Source: Chromatiaceae bacterium (GTDB lineage Bacteria; Pseudomonadota; Gammaproteobacteria; Chromatiales; Chromatiaceae). Taken from it: a DNA stretch of 64,000 nt. The notes below the pieces were generated by a model. That model saw nothing but the letters and a program-made list of their open reading frames with translations. It did not search any database and had not been told where the DNA came from. How positions within the stretch are numbered: the first letter of the stretch is position 1; every line of letters begins with the position of its first letter. The position numbers and the translations under genes were made by a program. Of the stretch, positions 8,902-16,540 are shown one piece after another. The stretch spans positions 992,001 through 1,056,000 of the forward strand of contig JADKCI010000001.1 of NCBI GenBank assembly GCA_016714645.1, in the 5' to 3' direction.

Positions 8902-10442
8902 GGATCTTCATCAGCAGCGTCCAGAAGGAATTCGCCGCCGAGCGCAAGGCTCTGGCCGAATACCTCTCCGGCGACCCGTTGCTGCGGCGTTTTTTCGAGA
9001 CCTTCCTCTTCGAGCGCGATGTCCCCGCTTCCGACCGTCGGCCCGATGCCGTCTATCTCGATGAAGTCCGGAACTGCGATCTCTACCTCGGTCTCTTTGG
9101 AGACGACTACGGCTGGGAAAACAAGGACGGCCTCTCGCCCACCCACCTCGAATTGAACGAGGCCACCCGGCTGGGCAAGACCCGCCTGATCTTCGTCAAG
9201 GGCGCTGCCGATGATGGCAAGCACCCGAAAATGCGCGCCTTGATCCGCGACGCCGGGGACAACCTCGTCCGGCGGCGTTTCAATTCCTCCGAAGAACTTG
9301 TCGCCGCCGTCTATGCCAGCCTGGTCCGGATTCTTGAAGAGCGCGAGCTGATCCGTTTGGGGCCCTTCGATGCCACGTTCTGTCGAAACGCCGCTCTCGA
9401 CGACCTGGACCAGGACAAAATCACCCGCTTTCTCGGACTGGCCCGCCGTGGGCGCAATTTCCCGTTGCCGGAGGACACGCCGCCCCATGAGGTACTGGCC
9501 CACCTCAACCTGCTCGACAAGGGGCGGCCAACCCATGCCGCCATCCTGTTGTTCGGCAAACAGCCGCAACGCTTCCTGATCACCTCCGAGGTGAAATGCG
9601 CCCACTTCCACGGCTATGAAGTGGCCAAGCCCATCCCTTCCTATCAGGTGTACAAAGGCACGGTCTTCGACCTCGTGGACCAGGCCAAGGATTTCGTGCT
9701 CTCCAAAATCGATCTCTGGGTCGGCACCCGCGAGCACGGCACCCAGGCGCCCACGAAATACGAAATACCGCAGGAGGTCGTCGCCGAGGCCATCGTCAAC
9801 GCCGTCGTGCATCGCGACTACACCAGCAACGCCAGCGTGCAGGTCATGCTCTTCAAGGACCGGCTGGAAATTTGGAACCCCGGTTCCCTGCCGCCCACAC
9901 TGACCCTCGAAAACCTGCGCGGCCCGCACGCCTCCGTCCCGCACAACCCGCTGCTCGCCGAGCCCATGTATCTCACCAAATACATTGAGCGCATGGGCAC
10001 CGGCATCCGGGACATGATCAACCGCTGCCGGAAGGCCGGGCTCCCCGAACCCGAAATCCGGCTGGACGGCGGTTCGTTCGTCCTGACCGTCCGCAGACCG
10101 GCCGCCGAGTCACGGACCCAATCGGGACCAGGTCAGGACCAAGGCGGACAGCTAGAGTCACGGCTAGAGTCACGGCTAGAGTCACGGCTAGAGTCGGCTT
10201 TGGCCGCCAAGGTCGTGCTGGCCATCCGACCGCAGCCTCTCGGCAAAGCCGCCATTGCGCCGATCCTCGGACACAAGACGGTCTCCGGCGAGCTCCACAA
10301 GCAGATCAAGCGCATGGTGGACGGCGGCCTCATCGAGCCCACCATCCCCGAAAAACCCACCAGTCGCCTCCAGAAGTACCGGCTCACCGCCAAGGGCCAG
10401 GCCTTGCTGGCGGAGTTGGAAAAGCCGGGAGACAAGCCGTGA
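8898..10442 (+). CDS. DUF4062 + GHKL-ATPase (AlbA-type) protein of the R-M locus
   Basis: 514 residues. The N-terminal DUF4062 domain (about 1-110) begins RIFISSVQKEF and contains LFGDDYGWE; this fold is TIR-like and common in conflict proteins. A central region leads to an ATP-binding domain with N box EAIVNAVVHRDY (near 297), LEIWNPGSLP and GTGIRDMI (near 366). The tail is a winged helix (about 435-505), joined by a linker of four LESR repeats. It is linked to hsdM through a 4-nt overlap with the hsdM-tail relic. Similar proteins occur as M- or R-linked genes in type I loci; the role (sensor, regulator or effector) is unproven. Confidence 0.8.
   Translation: MRIFISSVQKEFAAERKALAEYLSGDPLLRRFFETFLFERDVPASDRRPDAVYLDEVRNCDLYLGLFGDDYGWENKDGLSPTHLELNEATRLGKTRLIFVKGAADDGKHPKMRALIRDAGDNLVRRRFNSSEELVAAVYASLVRILEERELIRLGPFDATFCRNAALDDLDQDKITRFLGLARRGRNFPLPEDTPPHEVLAHLNLLDKGRPTHAAILLFGKQPQRFLITSEVKCAHFHGYEVAKPIPSYQVYKGTVFDLVDQAKDFVLSKIDLWVGTREHGTQAPTKYEIPQEVVAEAIVNAVVHRDYTSNASVQVMLFKDRLEIWNPGSLPPTLTLENLRGPHASVPHNPLLAEPMYLTKYIERMGTGIRDMINRCRKAGLPEPEIRLDGGSFVLTVRRPAAESRTQSGPGQDQGGQLESRLESRLESRLESALAAKVVLAIRPQPLGKAAIAPILGHKTVSGELHKQIKRMVDGGLIEPTIPEKPTSRLQKYRLTAKGQALLAELEKPGDKP
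10151..10198 (+). repeat. four tandem 12-bp repeats inside the DUF4062-ATPase gene
   Basis: Unit gctagagtcacg, three perfect copies and a fourth diverging in the last three bases. It encodes LESR x3 then LESA between the ATPase and winged-helix domains. Copy-number change keeps frame and would only alter linker length. Confidence 0.95.
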
Positions 10443-10494
10443 ACTCGCGGAGGAACAAGCGGAGCACGGCTGACCTTCAGGAAGGAGGCAACGC

Positions 10495-11541
10495 ATGATA
10501 AAGAAGCCAGACAACAAGGAAACTTCCCTCACGCGCTCCTCCGCAGCGGAATACCTCACCTTCATCACCGCCAAGGGCGAAGGCGGCGTTGAGGCGATTT
10601 ACGCGGATGAAGACGTCTGGCTCAGCCAGAAAATGATGGCGGTTCTTTATGACGTTGACGTCCGGACGATCAACTACCACCTGCAGAAAGTATTCAAAGA
10701 CAGTGAGTTGGCGGAAGAATCAGTTATCCGAAAATTTCGGATAACTGCCGCCGATGGCAAAAACTACGACACCGGCCACTACAACCTCTCCGCCATCATC
10801 GCCGTCGGCTACAAGGTCAACTCCGAGCGGGCCGTCCAATTCCGCAAATGGGCGACCACCGTGGTCAAGGAATTCACCGTCAAGGGCTTCGTCATGGACG
10901 ACGAACGCCTCAAGGCAGGCGGCACCGTCCTGACCAAACAGTACTTCGAAGAACAACTCCAGCGCGTCCGCGAAATCCGCCTCAGCGAGCGCAAGTTCTA
11001 CCAGAAGATCACCGACATCTACGCCACCGCCATTGATTACGACCGCAGCGCCACCGCCACCCAGCGCTTCTTCGCCGCCGTGCAAAACAAGCTCCACTGG
11101 GCCATCCACGGCCACACCGCCGCCGAGGTGATTGTGGACCGGGCCGATGCCGGGAAACAGCACATGGGCCTGACCACATGGAAGGACGCGCCCCATGGAA
11201 AAATCCAGAAGTTCGATGTCAGCGTCGCCAAGAACTACCTGACCGAGCCGGAGATGGCGCAACTCTCCCGCCTCGTCAACGCCTACCTCGATGTCGCCGA
11301 GGACATGGCCCAGCGGCAGATCCCCATGACCATGCAGGACTGGGAAACACGCCTCAACCGCTTCATCGAAGCCACCGACCGGGAAATCCTGCAGGACGCC
11401 GGCAAAGTCACCGCCGAAATCGCCAAAGCCCACGCCGAATCCGAGTTTGAGAAATACCGCATCGTTCAGGATCGCTTGTATGTCTCGGATTTCGATTCCC
11501 AAGTGCTGGAGATGCACAACGTGGAAGGCGGCGAGGAATGA
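10495..11541 (+). CDS. rhuM: RhuM-family protein (virulence/R-M-associated, DUF4062-linked locus)
   Basis: 348 residues. The family pattern is clear: IYADEDVWLSQKMMAVLYDV (a helix-turn-helix-like start), RTINYHLQKVFKDSEL, YNLSAIIAVGYKVNSERAVQ, FRKWATTVVKEFTVKGF, and later RFFAAVQNKLHWAIHGHTAAE. RhuM proteins are often found between hsdM and hsdS, and in pathogenicity islands. Their biochemical role is unknown, with a DNA-binding or toxin-like role suspected. An RBS (aaggaggca) precedes ATG 10495. The gene appears intact and is followed by a palindromic repeat and a third hsdM-tail relic. Confidence 0.88.
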   Translation: MIKKPDNKETSLTRSSAAEYLTFITAKGEGGVEAIYADEDVWLSQKMMAVLYDVDVRTINYHLQKVFKDSELAEESVIRKFRITAADGKNYDTGHYNLSAIIAVGYKVNSERAVQFRKWATTVVKEFTVKGFVMDDERLKAGGTVLTKQYFEEQLQRVREIRLSERKFYQKITDIYATAIDYDRSATATQRFFAAVQNKLHWAIHGHTAAEVIVDRADAGKQHMGLTTWKDAPHGKIQKFDVSVAKNYLTEPEMAQLSRLVNAYLDVAEDMAQRQIPMTMQDWETRLNRFIEATDREILQDAGKVTAEIAKAHAESEFEKYRIVQDRLYVSDFDSQVLEMHNVEGGEE

Positions 11542-11556
11542 CCGGTAAGATTTTTC

Positions 11557-11623
11557 AACCGCAGATGAACGCAGAAGGTTTTTTGAAATTTTTAATCTGC
11601 GCCCATCTGCGAAATCTGCTGTT
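11557..11623. repeat. palindromic CGCAGAT-type repeat, copy 1 (upstream of hsdS)
   Basis: Left arm aaccgcagatgaacgcaga; right arm (reverse complement) reads aacagcagatttcgcagatg. The right half is nearly identical to the right half of the copy inside hsdR at 16653-16729. The two copies bracket hsdS and the three-gene ABC cassette. Confidence 0.85.
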
Positions 11624-11624
11624 A

Positions 11625-11666
11625 AACAAGATCTTGAAGAAAACTCTGGAGAAGATCGGGGTATGA
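11625..11666 (+). pseudogene. third relic of the hsdM 3' end, overlapping hsdS
   Basis: Thirteen in-frame codons, NKILKKTLEKIGV and stop, match the HsdM tail (ALKEILEKIGI and stop). The stop TGA overlaps the hsdS ATG by 4 nt, the usual hsdM-hsdS junction. This is evidence that hsdM and hsdS were once adjacent and that the intervening genes were inserted at the hsdM tail. Confidence 0.8.
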
Positions 11667-12784
11667 GCGATTCCGTTCCAAGTGGCTGGTCAAAGGTGGA
11701 GTTCGACAACTTCACGACGCTCCAGCGTGGCAAAGACCTAACCAAAGCAGAATTTCGCGAGGGAACCGTCCCAGTCGCCGGATCGAACGGAGTCATTGGC
11801 TATCACGACACCGCGATAGCAAAAGCGCCGGGTATTACTGTCGGGCGAAGTGGTTCAGCCGGGAAAGTCACCGTCTACGAGGAAGATTTTTGGCCACATA
11901 ACACATCCCTGTATGTCCGTGATTTCCACGGCAACGATCCCTACTTCGCCGGTTTCCTCCTCGGCTCGCTGAATCTCGCACGGTTCAAGACCGGTGCGTC
12001 TGTTCCGACGCTTGATCGCAATTCGTTCAAAACGTTGCCTGTGCTTGTCCCCCCACTCCCCGAGCAGAAGAAGATCGCGCACATCCTTTCGACGGTGCAG
12101 CGGGCGATCGAAGCGCAAGAGCGGATCATTCAGACCACCACCGAGCTGAAAAAGGCCCTCATGCACAAGCTCTTCACCGAAGGCCTCCGCAACGAACCCC
12201 AAAAACAAACCGAAATCGGCCTCGTCCCCGAGAGCTGGGAGTTGGTGCCGCTGGGTGAACTCGTCAATTTTACGACCGGGAAGCTGAATTCGAATGCTGC
12301 AGTCGAAGATGGTGAGTATCCATTTTTCACATGCTCTAAGGAAACGTTTTGGATCGACCACTACGCTTTCGACACCGAAGCAATTCTTCTTTCAGGGAAC
12401 AATGCGCAGGCAATCTATTCCGTGAAACACTACGAGGGGAAGTTCAATGCTTACCAGAGAACTTACGTCATAACAGTTAAGGACACGGCTCGGATTTCTT
12501 ATCGATTCTTGTCCCAAATGCTTTCTCGGAGTTTGGAAAGGCTACGCACAATCTCGATTGGTAGTTCAACTAAATACCTGACCCTCGGGCTCCTCCTCAA
12601 TCTCCCCGTGGCGATCCCGCCATACGCCGCCGGCGTTAAAATTGGCGATTGGTTGAATACAACAGATCAGAAGATCAAAGAGCACGAAGCAAAACGGAAA
12701 CTGCTCCAAGACCTCTTCCGCACCCTCCTCCACGAACTGATGACCGCGAAGACGCGCGTTCCCAAACTCCAGATCGACGCATGA
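11663..12784 (+). CDS. hsdS: type I restriction-modification specificity subunit HsdS
   Basis: 373 residues; picks the bipartite DNA target for the HsdM/HsdR complex. It has two target-recognition domains (about 5-130 and 185-310), each followed by a conserved helical repeat: PLPEQKKIAHILSTVQRAIE near 130-150, and the C-terminal AGVKIGDWLNTTDQKIKEHE. It is slightly shorter than usual but complete. Base composition is lower in GC than hsdM and hsdR, as is common for recognition domains that are exchanged horizontally. The 3' end overlaps the next gene by 4 nt. Confidence 0.93.
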   Translation: MSDSVPSGWSKVEFDNFTTLQRGKDLTKAEFREGTVPVAGSNGVIGYHDTAIAKAPGITVGRSGSAGKVTVYEEDFWPHNTSLYVRDFHGNDPYFAGFLLGSLNLARFKTGASVPTLDRNSFKTLPVLVPPLPEQKKIAHILSTVQRAIEAQERIIQTTTELKKALMHKLFTEGLRNEPQKQTEIGLVPESWELVPLGELVNFTTGKLNSNAAVEDGEYPFFTCSKETFWIDHYAFDTEAILLSGNNAQAIYSVKHYEGKFNAYQRTYVITVKDTARISYRFLSQMLSRSLERLRTISIGSSTKYLTLGLLLNLPVAIPPYAAGVKIGDWLNTTDQKIKEHEAKRKLLQDLFRTLLHELMTAKTRVPKLQIDA

Positions 12785-14010
12785 GCAGCCCCATCGATTC
12801 CCGTGACGAATCTGATCCTGGTGACGAAGTCATCAGGAAGTTCCGTTATCAGCACGCATACGGAGTTATTCTTTCCGTCATGATGATCAAGAAGGATCGC
12901 CCTTACCGTGCAATTTGGTGTGAGCAGCACGAGGACTTATTGGCTGAACGGAATGACGATAGGTTTGATGCGATTCAAGTCAAAACTCGGAAAGCGGAAA
13001 CTGGCACGTGGAATATTTCAGATGAAGCTTTCGTCAAAAGCGTCACCCGCTTCATCGATTTAAACATCAAGTTCCCTGGGCAAATCAGGCGATTCTATTT
13101 TGTTTCCAACGCCGATTATTCCAATTCAGATTCGAAAAAGAGTTCACATCTGAGTCCAGTGAAGCTCCTCGCAGCCGTGAGGAGTGTTGGCACCCAAAGA
13201 GAGCTAAGCTGTGATGCCGCAAAAGGATTCGCGGCTTTAGCGAAGGCGACTGGCCGCACCGAAGATGCGCTATTTTTGGTTCTGAAACATGTTGAACTTG
13301 TCAATGGACCAACTGAGAGCGCTTTCGAGGATGAAATTTGCCAAAGCCATCTTCCGAGCATCAAGGAGTGCCAAGGATTAACTCCCAAGTCGCTTGCTAG
13401 GGTTTTGAATTCACTAGTCAGCTTGATGGAGCGAGCCGCCGATGTGCAGTGCTCGGATCCAATGAGGCACTGTATCGGCATCAATTCATCTGACGAGGAT
13501 GATCCAGTTCTTCTGGGGAAGAGAATTCTCGCAGAAGATATTATTCTTACGATTCGAGAAGCCTGTGATCTCGGAGTTCAATATCCCGAAGAGCTCGCAA
13601 CTTTGCATCTGAATCCCGGGGAGGCCACTCGTAGTGTTCTAAGGAAGAAGATGGAACGAGGAGGGTTATGGGCGCAATTCGAAGCAATGCGCAGGAAAGC
13701 CATAACTGCCGAATATGCTCTTTTGGAGGTTGCTTCAAGATCTGCGGATGGAAAACAGAAGATTTCCCAAGTCGAGAACGTCGTGTTGTCGGAGTGTGCC
13801 GAAGCCAGCCTGCGAGTTGGCGCTGAAGCCAACCCGCTAGGACCCCCGATGCTCATCAATGTCCAAGATCGATTAAAGCGGATAGCAAGGGAAGCTCCTT
13901 CAAAAGTGAACTATCAACCTTACGAAGTGTTGGTAGGTGTAGCCGGATTGCTTACCGATGCTTGCCAAGTCTGGTGGAGTGAAAAATTTGAATTGGAGGG
14001 CGATCAATGA
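12781..14010 (+). CDS. Cap4/DUF4297-like nuclease, effector component of a Lamassu/ABC-3C-type system
   Basis: 409 residues from ATG 12781, which overlaps the hsdS stop (ATGA); the longer frame from 12649 would read back into hsdS. The N-terminal 120 residues fit a Cap4/DUF4297-type PD-(D/E)XK nuclease: DEVIRKFRYQHAYGVI, then acidic E48/E51, D63 and QVK (66-68) in DRFDAIQVKTRK, then RRFYFVSNADY. The rest is helical and unrecognised and probably contacts the ATPase complex. In Lamassu and ABC-three-component systems the first gene is such an effector, held inactive until the SMC-like ATPase senses foreign DNA. Family placement is from motifs only. Codon use is visibly more AT-rich than in hsdM or hsdR. 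Confidence 0.72.
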   Translation: MSSPIDSRDESDPGDEVIRKFRYQHAYGVILSVMMIKKDRPYRAIWCEQHEDLLAERNDDRFDAIQVKTRKAETGTWNISDEAFVKSVTRFIDLNIKFPGQIRRFYFVSNADYSNSDSKKSSHLSPVKLLAAVRSVGTQRELSCDAAKGFAALAKATGRTEDALFLVLKHVELVNGPTESAFEDEICQSHLPSIKECQGLTPKSLARVLNSLVSLMERAADVQCSDPMRHCIGINSSDEDDPVLLGKRILAEDIILTIREACDLGVQYPEELATLHLNPGEATRSVLRKKMERGGLWAQFEAMRRKAITAEYALLEVASRSADGKQKISQVENVVLSECAEASLRVGAEANPLGPPMLINVQDRLKRIAREAPSKVNYQPYEVLVGVAGLLTDACQVWWSEKFELEGDQ

Positions 14011-14561
14011 GTTTAAAGACGATTCATCTCGCGGCAGATATCGAGAATTCGGATGAGTTCCATCTCTCTCGATTGCTTCTTCTCCTTAGGGCCTGTGGAA
14101 AGCGAAGCAACAAGCCTGTCGATGGGATTATGAAGCTAGCTAAACTCGACTTCCTGCTGCGTTACCCTAATTGTCTCGTGCGGGTGCTTAAGGCGCTCAA
14201 CAAAGGCGATCTTGCTGCGCACATCAGCGAGGAAGAACGCAATACGATTGAGGCTCGGATGATCAGGTTTCGATTTGGGCCTTGGGACGAGCGTTACAGA
14301 AGGTGGATCGGCCTCTTGGTCGCTAAGCGTTTGGCGCATACATACGTTGAAGGGCGCACCGTTAAAGTTGTTCTGACCGACAGTGGACTTGAGCTGGCTG
14401 AGAGCCTCGCCCAAAAAGAAGAGTTTCAGGATCTGGCAGCTCGAAGCACGATCATATCGACTGCAGTCGGCAGCTATAACGCCACAAAACTGAAAGACTT
14501 CGTCTACAAAGTTTTCCCGGAAATAGCCACGATGAAGTGGGGGGAGGAGATCGAGTTATGA
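14007..14561 (+). CDS. middle component of the ABC-three-component/Lamassu-like system
   Basis: 184 residues, overlapping its neighbours by 4 nt at both ends (ATGA twice). It resembles ABC-3C middle components: EFHLSRLLLLLRACG, then GIMKLAKLDFLLRYPNCLVR (near 40-60), a conserved block MIRFRFGPWDERYRRWIGLL (near 84-103), a winged-helix-like VKVVLTDSGLELAESL, and a C-terminal FPEIATMKWG. Such proteins bridge the ATPase and the effector. No catalytic motif is visible. The corresponding gene in Lamassu is lmuC; the match is structural and positional rather than by named homologue. Confidence 0.68.
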   Translation: MSLKTIHLAADIENSDEFHLSRLLLLLRACGKRSNKPVDGIMKLAKLDFLLRYPNCLVRVLKALNKGDLAAHISEEERNTIEARMIRFRFGPWDERYRRWIGLLVAKRLAHTYVEGRTVKVVLTDSGLELAESLAQKEEFQDLAARSTIISTAVGSYNATKLKDFVYKVFPEIATMKWGEEIEL

Positions 14562-16537
14562 AATTTGTGATAAAGGAACTGCACGTTAGCTTCAAGAAGA
14601 GCAAAGAGACGATTGAGTTTACGGACTTCAACTATTTCTACGGCCCGATGGGCGCTGGAAAATCGACGATCGCGAGATTGGTTGATTTTTGCCTCGGCGG
14701 GCACCTCGGTGAAGCGGAGATGACCCCAGCGCTGCAGTCTGAGTTTGTGTCTGCAAGTTTGTCACTAACGGTTGAGGATACTGAGTTATTCCTAAGGCGT
14801 GATTCTGGAGCCAACCTCATTCGAGCCAATTGGATACACGAAGGGGAACCTGTTGAAGTAATGATTCCGGCTCGTTCGGGCGACGGTGAAGTAATACCGC
14901 AATCTGGAATCGAGGTGCTTTCTGACTTAATTTACGTACTGGGGGGCAGAACGCCTCCGAAGGTTAGGAAAAGCAAAATCAAGGACGATTCTGATCTGGC
15001 TAGACTAAGTTTGCGGGATCTCCTCTGGTATTGCTACCTCGACCAAGATTCAATGGACAGTAGCTTCTTTCATCTGGAAGCAGACGCACATCCGCACAAA
15101 AGACTAAAAAGTCGCGATGTTCTTCGTTTTCTTGTCGGGTTCTATCAAGAACAAGTCTCTGAGCTTGAGGTGAAACTCGAGGTTCAACACTCAGAGAGAT
15201 TGAAGTGCGAAGCAGGAGCACAAGCGATCAAAGAAGCCCTCAGCGAAGCAGACATAGCGACAGAAGTGGAGCTTGCCGGAATTCGACAGAGTCTTGAGCG
15301 AAAGCTTTCTGACGTGGAGAGCTCGATTGTATCGATACGCGCGGATGTCGGTTCTACTAAGCCACATGCAATGGAGGGCCTCCAATCTCAGGCCCGAGCC
15401 CTTGCCGAGGAGGCATCTGCAATTGAACAAGCATCTCGCGAACTAAGAGAAGTTTTGGGTAGAGACCGGTCTCATCGAAACGAACTACTTTCGCTTTCCA
15501 CTCGTTTTCGGCGGTGCCAATCTGCGCGGGAGGTTCTCAGTGGAGTCTGTTTTGAAGATTGCCCCCAATGCGGCAGGGATCTTCCCCCGAGAGCAAGCGA
15601 TGAGTGTCCGGTCTGCGGGCAGATTCATTCAAAAGATCCGACCGGAAGTCTAGACGAAGCTAGCGCTGAAAAGGATATGGATGCACGTGTCACGGAGCTA
15701 AATGACTTAATCCGACGGCACGAAACAGCTCTACGGAAAAGCGATCGGGTGATTAGGGAAATTCGGGAACGAAAATCTTCTGTTGATAGCGAGTTAAATC
15801 GTGTCGCTCGGGATTACGATTCTGCCTATCTTTCAGCTGCTCTTGAATCGGAGAAACAAAGGGCTGCGATTCGGCAGCAACTGTCGGACTTGTCCAGAAT
15901 AGCGATTTTGGTCCAAAGAATCGGCGAATTGAACGAAAAAGTTGAACGGCTGATTGTGGAAGAACGCAGCACGAGATCAGCACTCAAGGAAGCAAGAGAG
16001 AAGGCGGAAAGGGACACTCAGAATCTGAGTCGTCTCAAGACTCTGTTTCTCGACTGTCTGTTGCGTGCGAAGTTATCTGGGTTCTACACTGATGACTGTG
16101 TGGAAATGAAGTCTCCTCATTTTTTGCCAGAGGTGACTTCAGCTGGTAGTGGAGATTTAGCCGTCACCTCTTTCAGTAACCTTGGTAGCGGCGGAAAGAA
16201 GACCTTGTTCAAGTGTTGTTTCGCGGTTGCCGTGCATCGTCTTGCGTCGGAAATTGGCGCGCTTCTCCCGTCTATTTTGATCATCGACTCGCCGATGAAA
16301 AACACGAGTGAGCGGCAGAATCGAGACCAGTTTGAGGGCTTCATAAATATGCTTTACGACCTGTCTCAGACTGAACTAGCGGACACCCAATTTGTGGTGG
16401 TCGACAAAGAGCTTTTTGCACCGCCCGGCCAATATTCACGTGCGTTTTCCTCCCGCCAAATGCAGCCAAATGAGCGAGGAAAGGATCCGAAGACAAATCC
16501 GCACCCACCTTTGATTCCATATCATCAAGACAAGTAG
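14558..16537 (+). CDS. SMC/Rad50-like ABC ATPase of the Lamassu/ABC-3C-type system
   Basis: 659 residues from ATG 14558 (4-nt overlap with the middle component). Walker A GPMGAGKS is at residues 29-36, followed by FCLGG. A long coiled coil (about 205-500) is interrupted by a zinc-hook-like pair, CPQCG and CPVCG (about 335-357). The signature region NLGSGGKKTLFKCC is near 542 and Walker B ILIIDSP near 572. SMC-type ATPases with a zinc hook sense DNA ends or structures and release the partner nuclease in Lamassu. hsdR starts 4 nt after its stop, so it is part of the R-M transcript. Confidence 0.78.
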   Translation: MKFVIKELHVSFKKSKETIEFTDFNYFYGPMGAGKSTIARLVDFCLGGHLGEAEMTPALQSEFVSASLSLTVEDTELFLRRDSGANLIRANWIHEGEPVEVMIPARSGDGEVIPQSGIEVLSDLIYVLGGRTPPKVRKSKIKDDSDLARLSLRDLLWYCYLDQDSMDSSFFHLEADAHPHKRLKSRDVLRFLVGFYQEQVSELEVKLEVQHSERLKCEAGAQAIKEALSEADIATEVELAGIRQSLERKLSDVESSIVSIRADVGSTKPHAMEGLQSQARALAEEASAIEQASRELREVLGRDRSHRNELLSLSTRFRRCQSAREVLSGVCFEDCPQCGRDLPPRASDECPVCGQIHSKDPTGSLDEASAEKDMDARVTELNDLIRRHETALRKSDRVIREIRERKSSVDSELNRVARDYDSAYLSAALESEKQRAAIRQQLSDLSRIAILVQRIGELNEKVERLIVEERSTRSALKEAREKAERDTQNLSRLKTLFLDCLLRAKLSGFYTDDCVEMKSPHFLPEVTSAGSGDLAVTSFSNLGSGGKKTLFKCCFAVAVHRLASEIGALLPSILIIDSPMKNTSERQNRDQFEGFINMLYDLSQTELADTQFVVVDKELFAPPGQYSRAFSSRQMQPNERGKDPKTNPHPPLIPYHQDK

Positions 16538-16540
16538 GCT

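Noticed and set aside
10151..10198. Tandem 12-bp repeats as a possible CRISPR or regulatory array
   Set aside because: No spacers, lies inside a reading frame and encodes LESR units.
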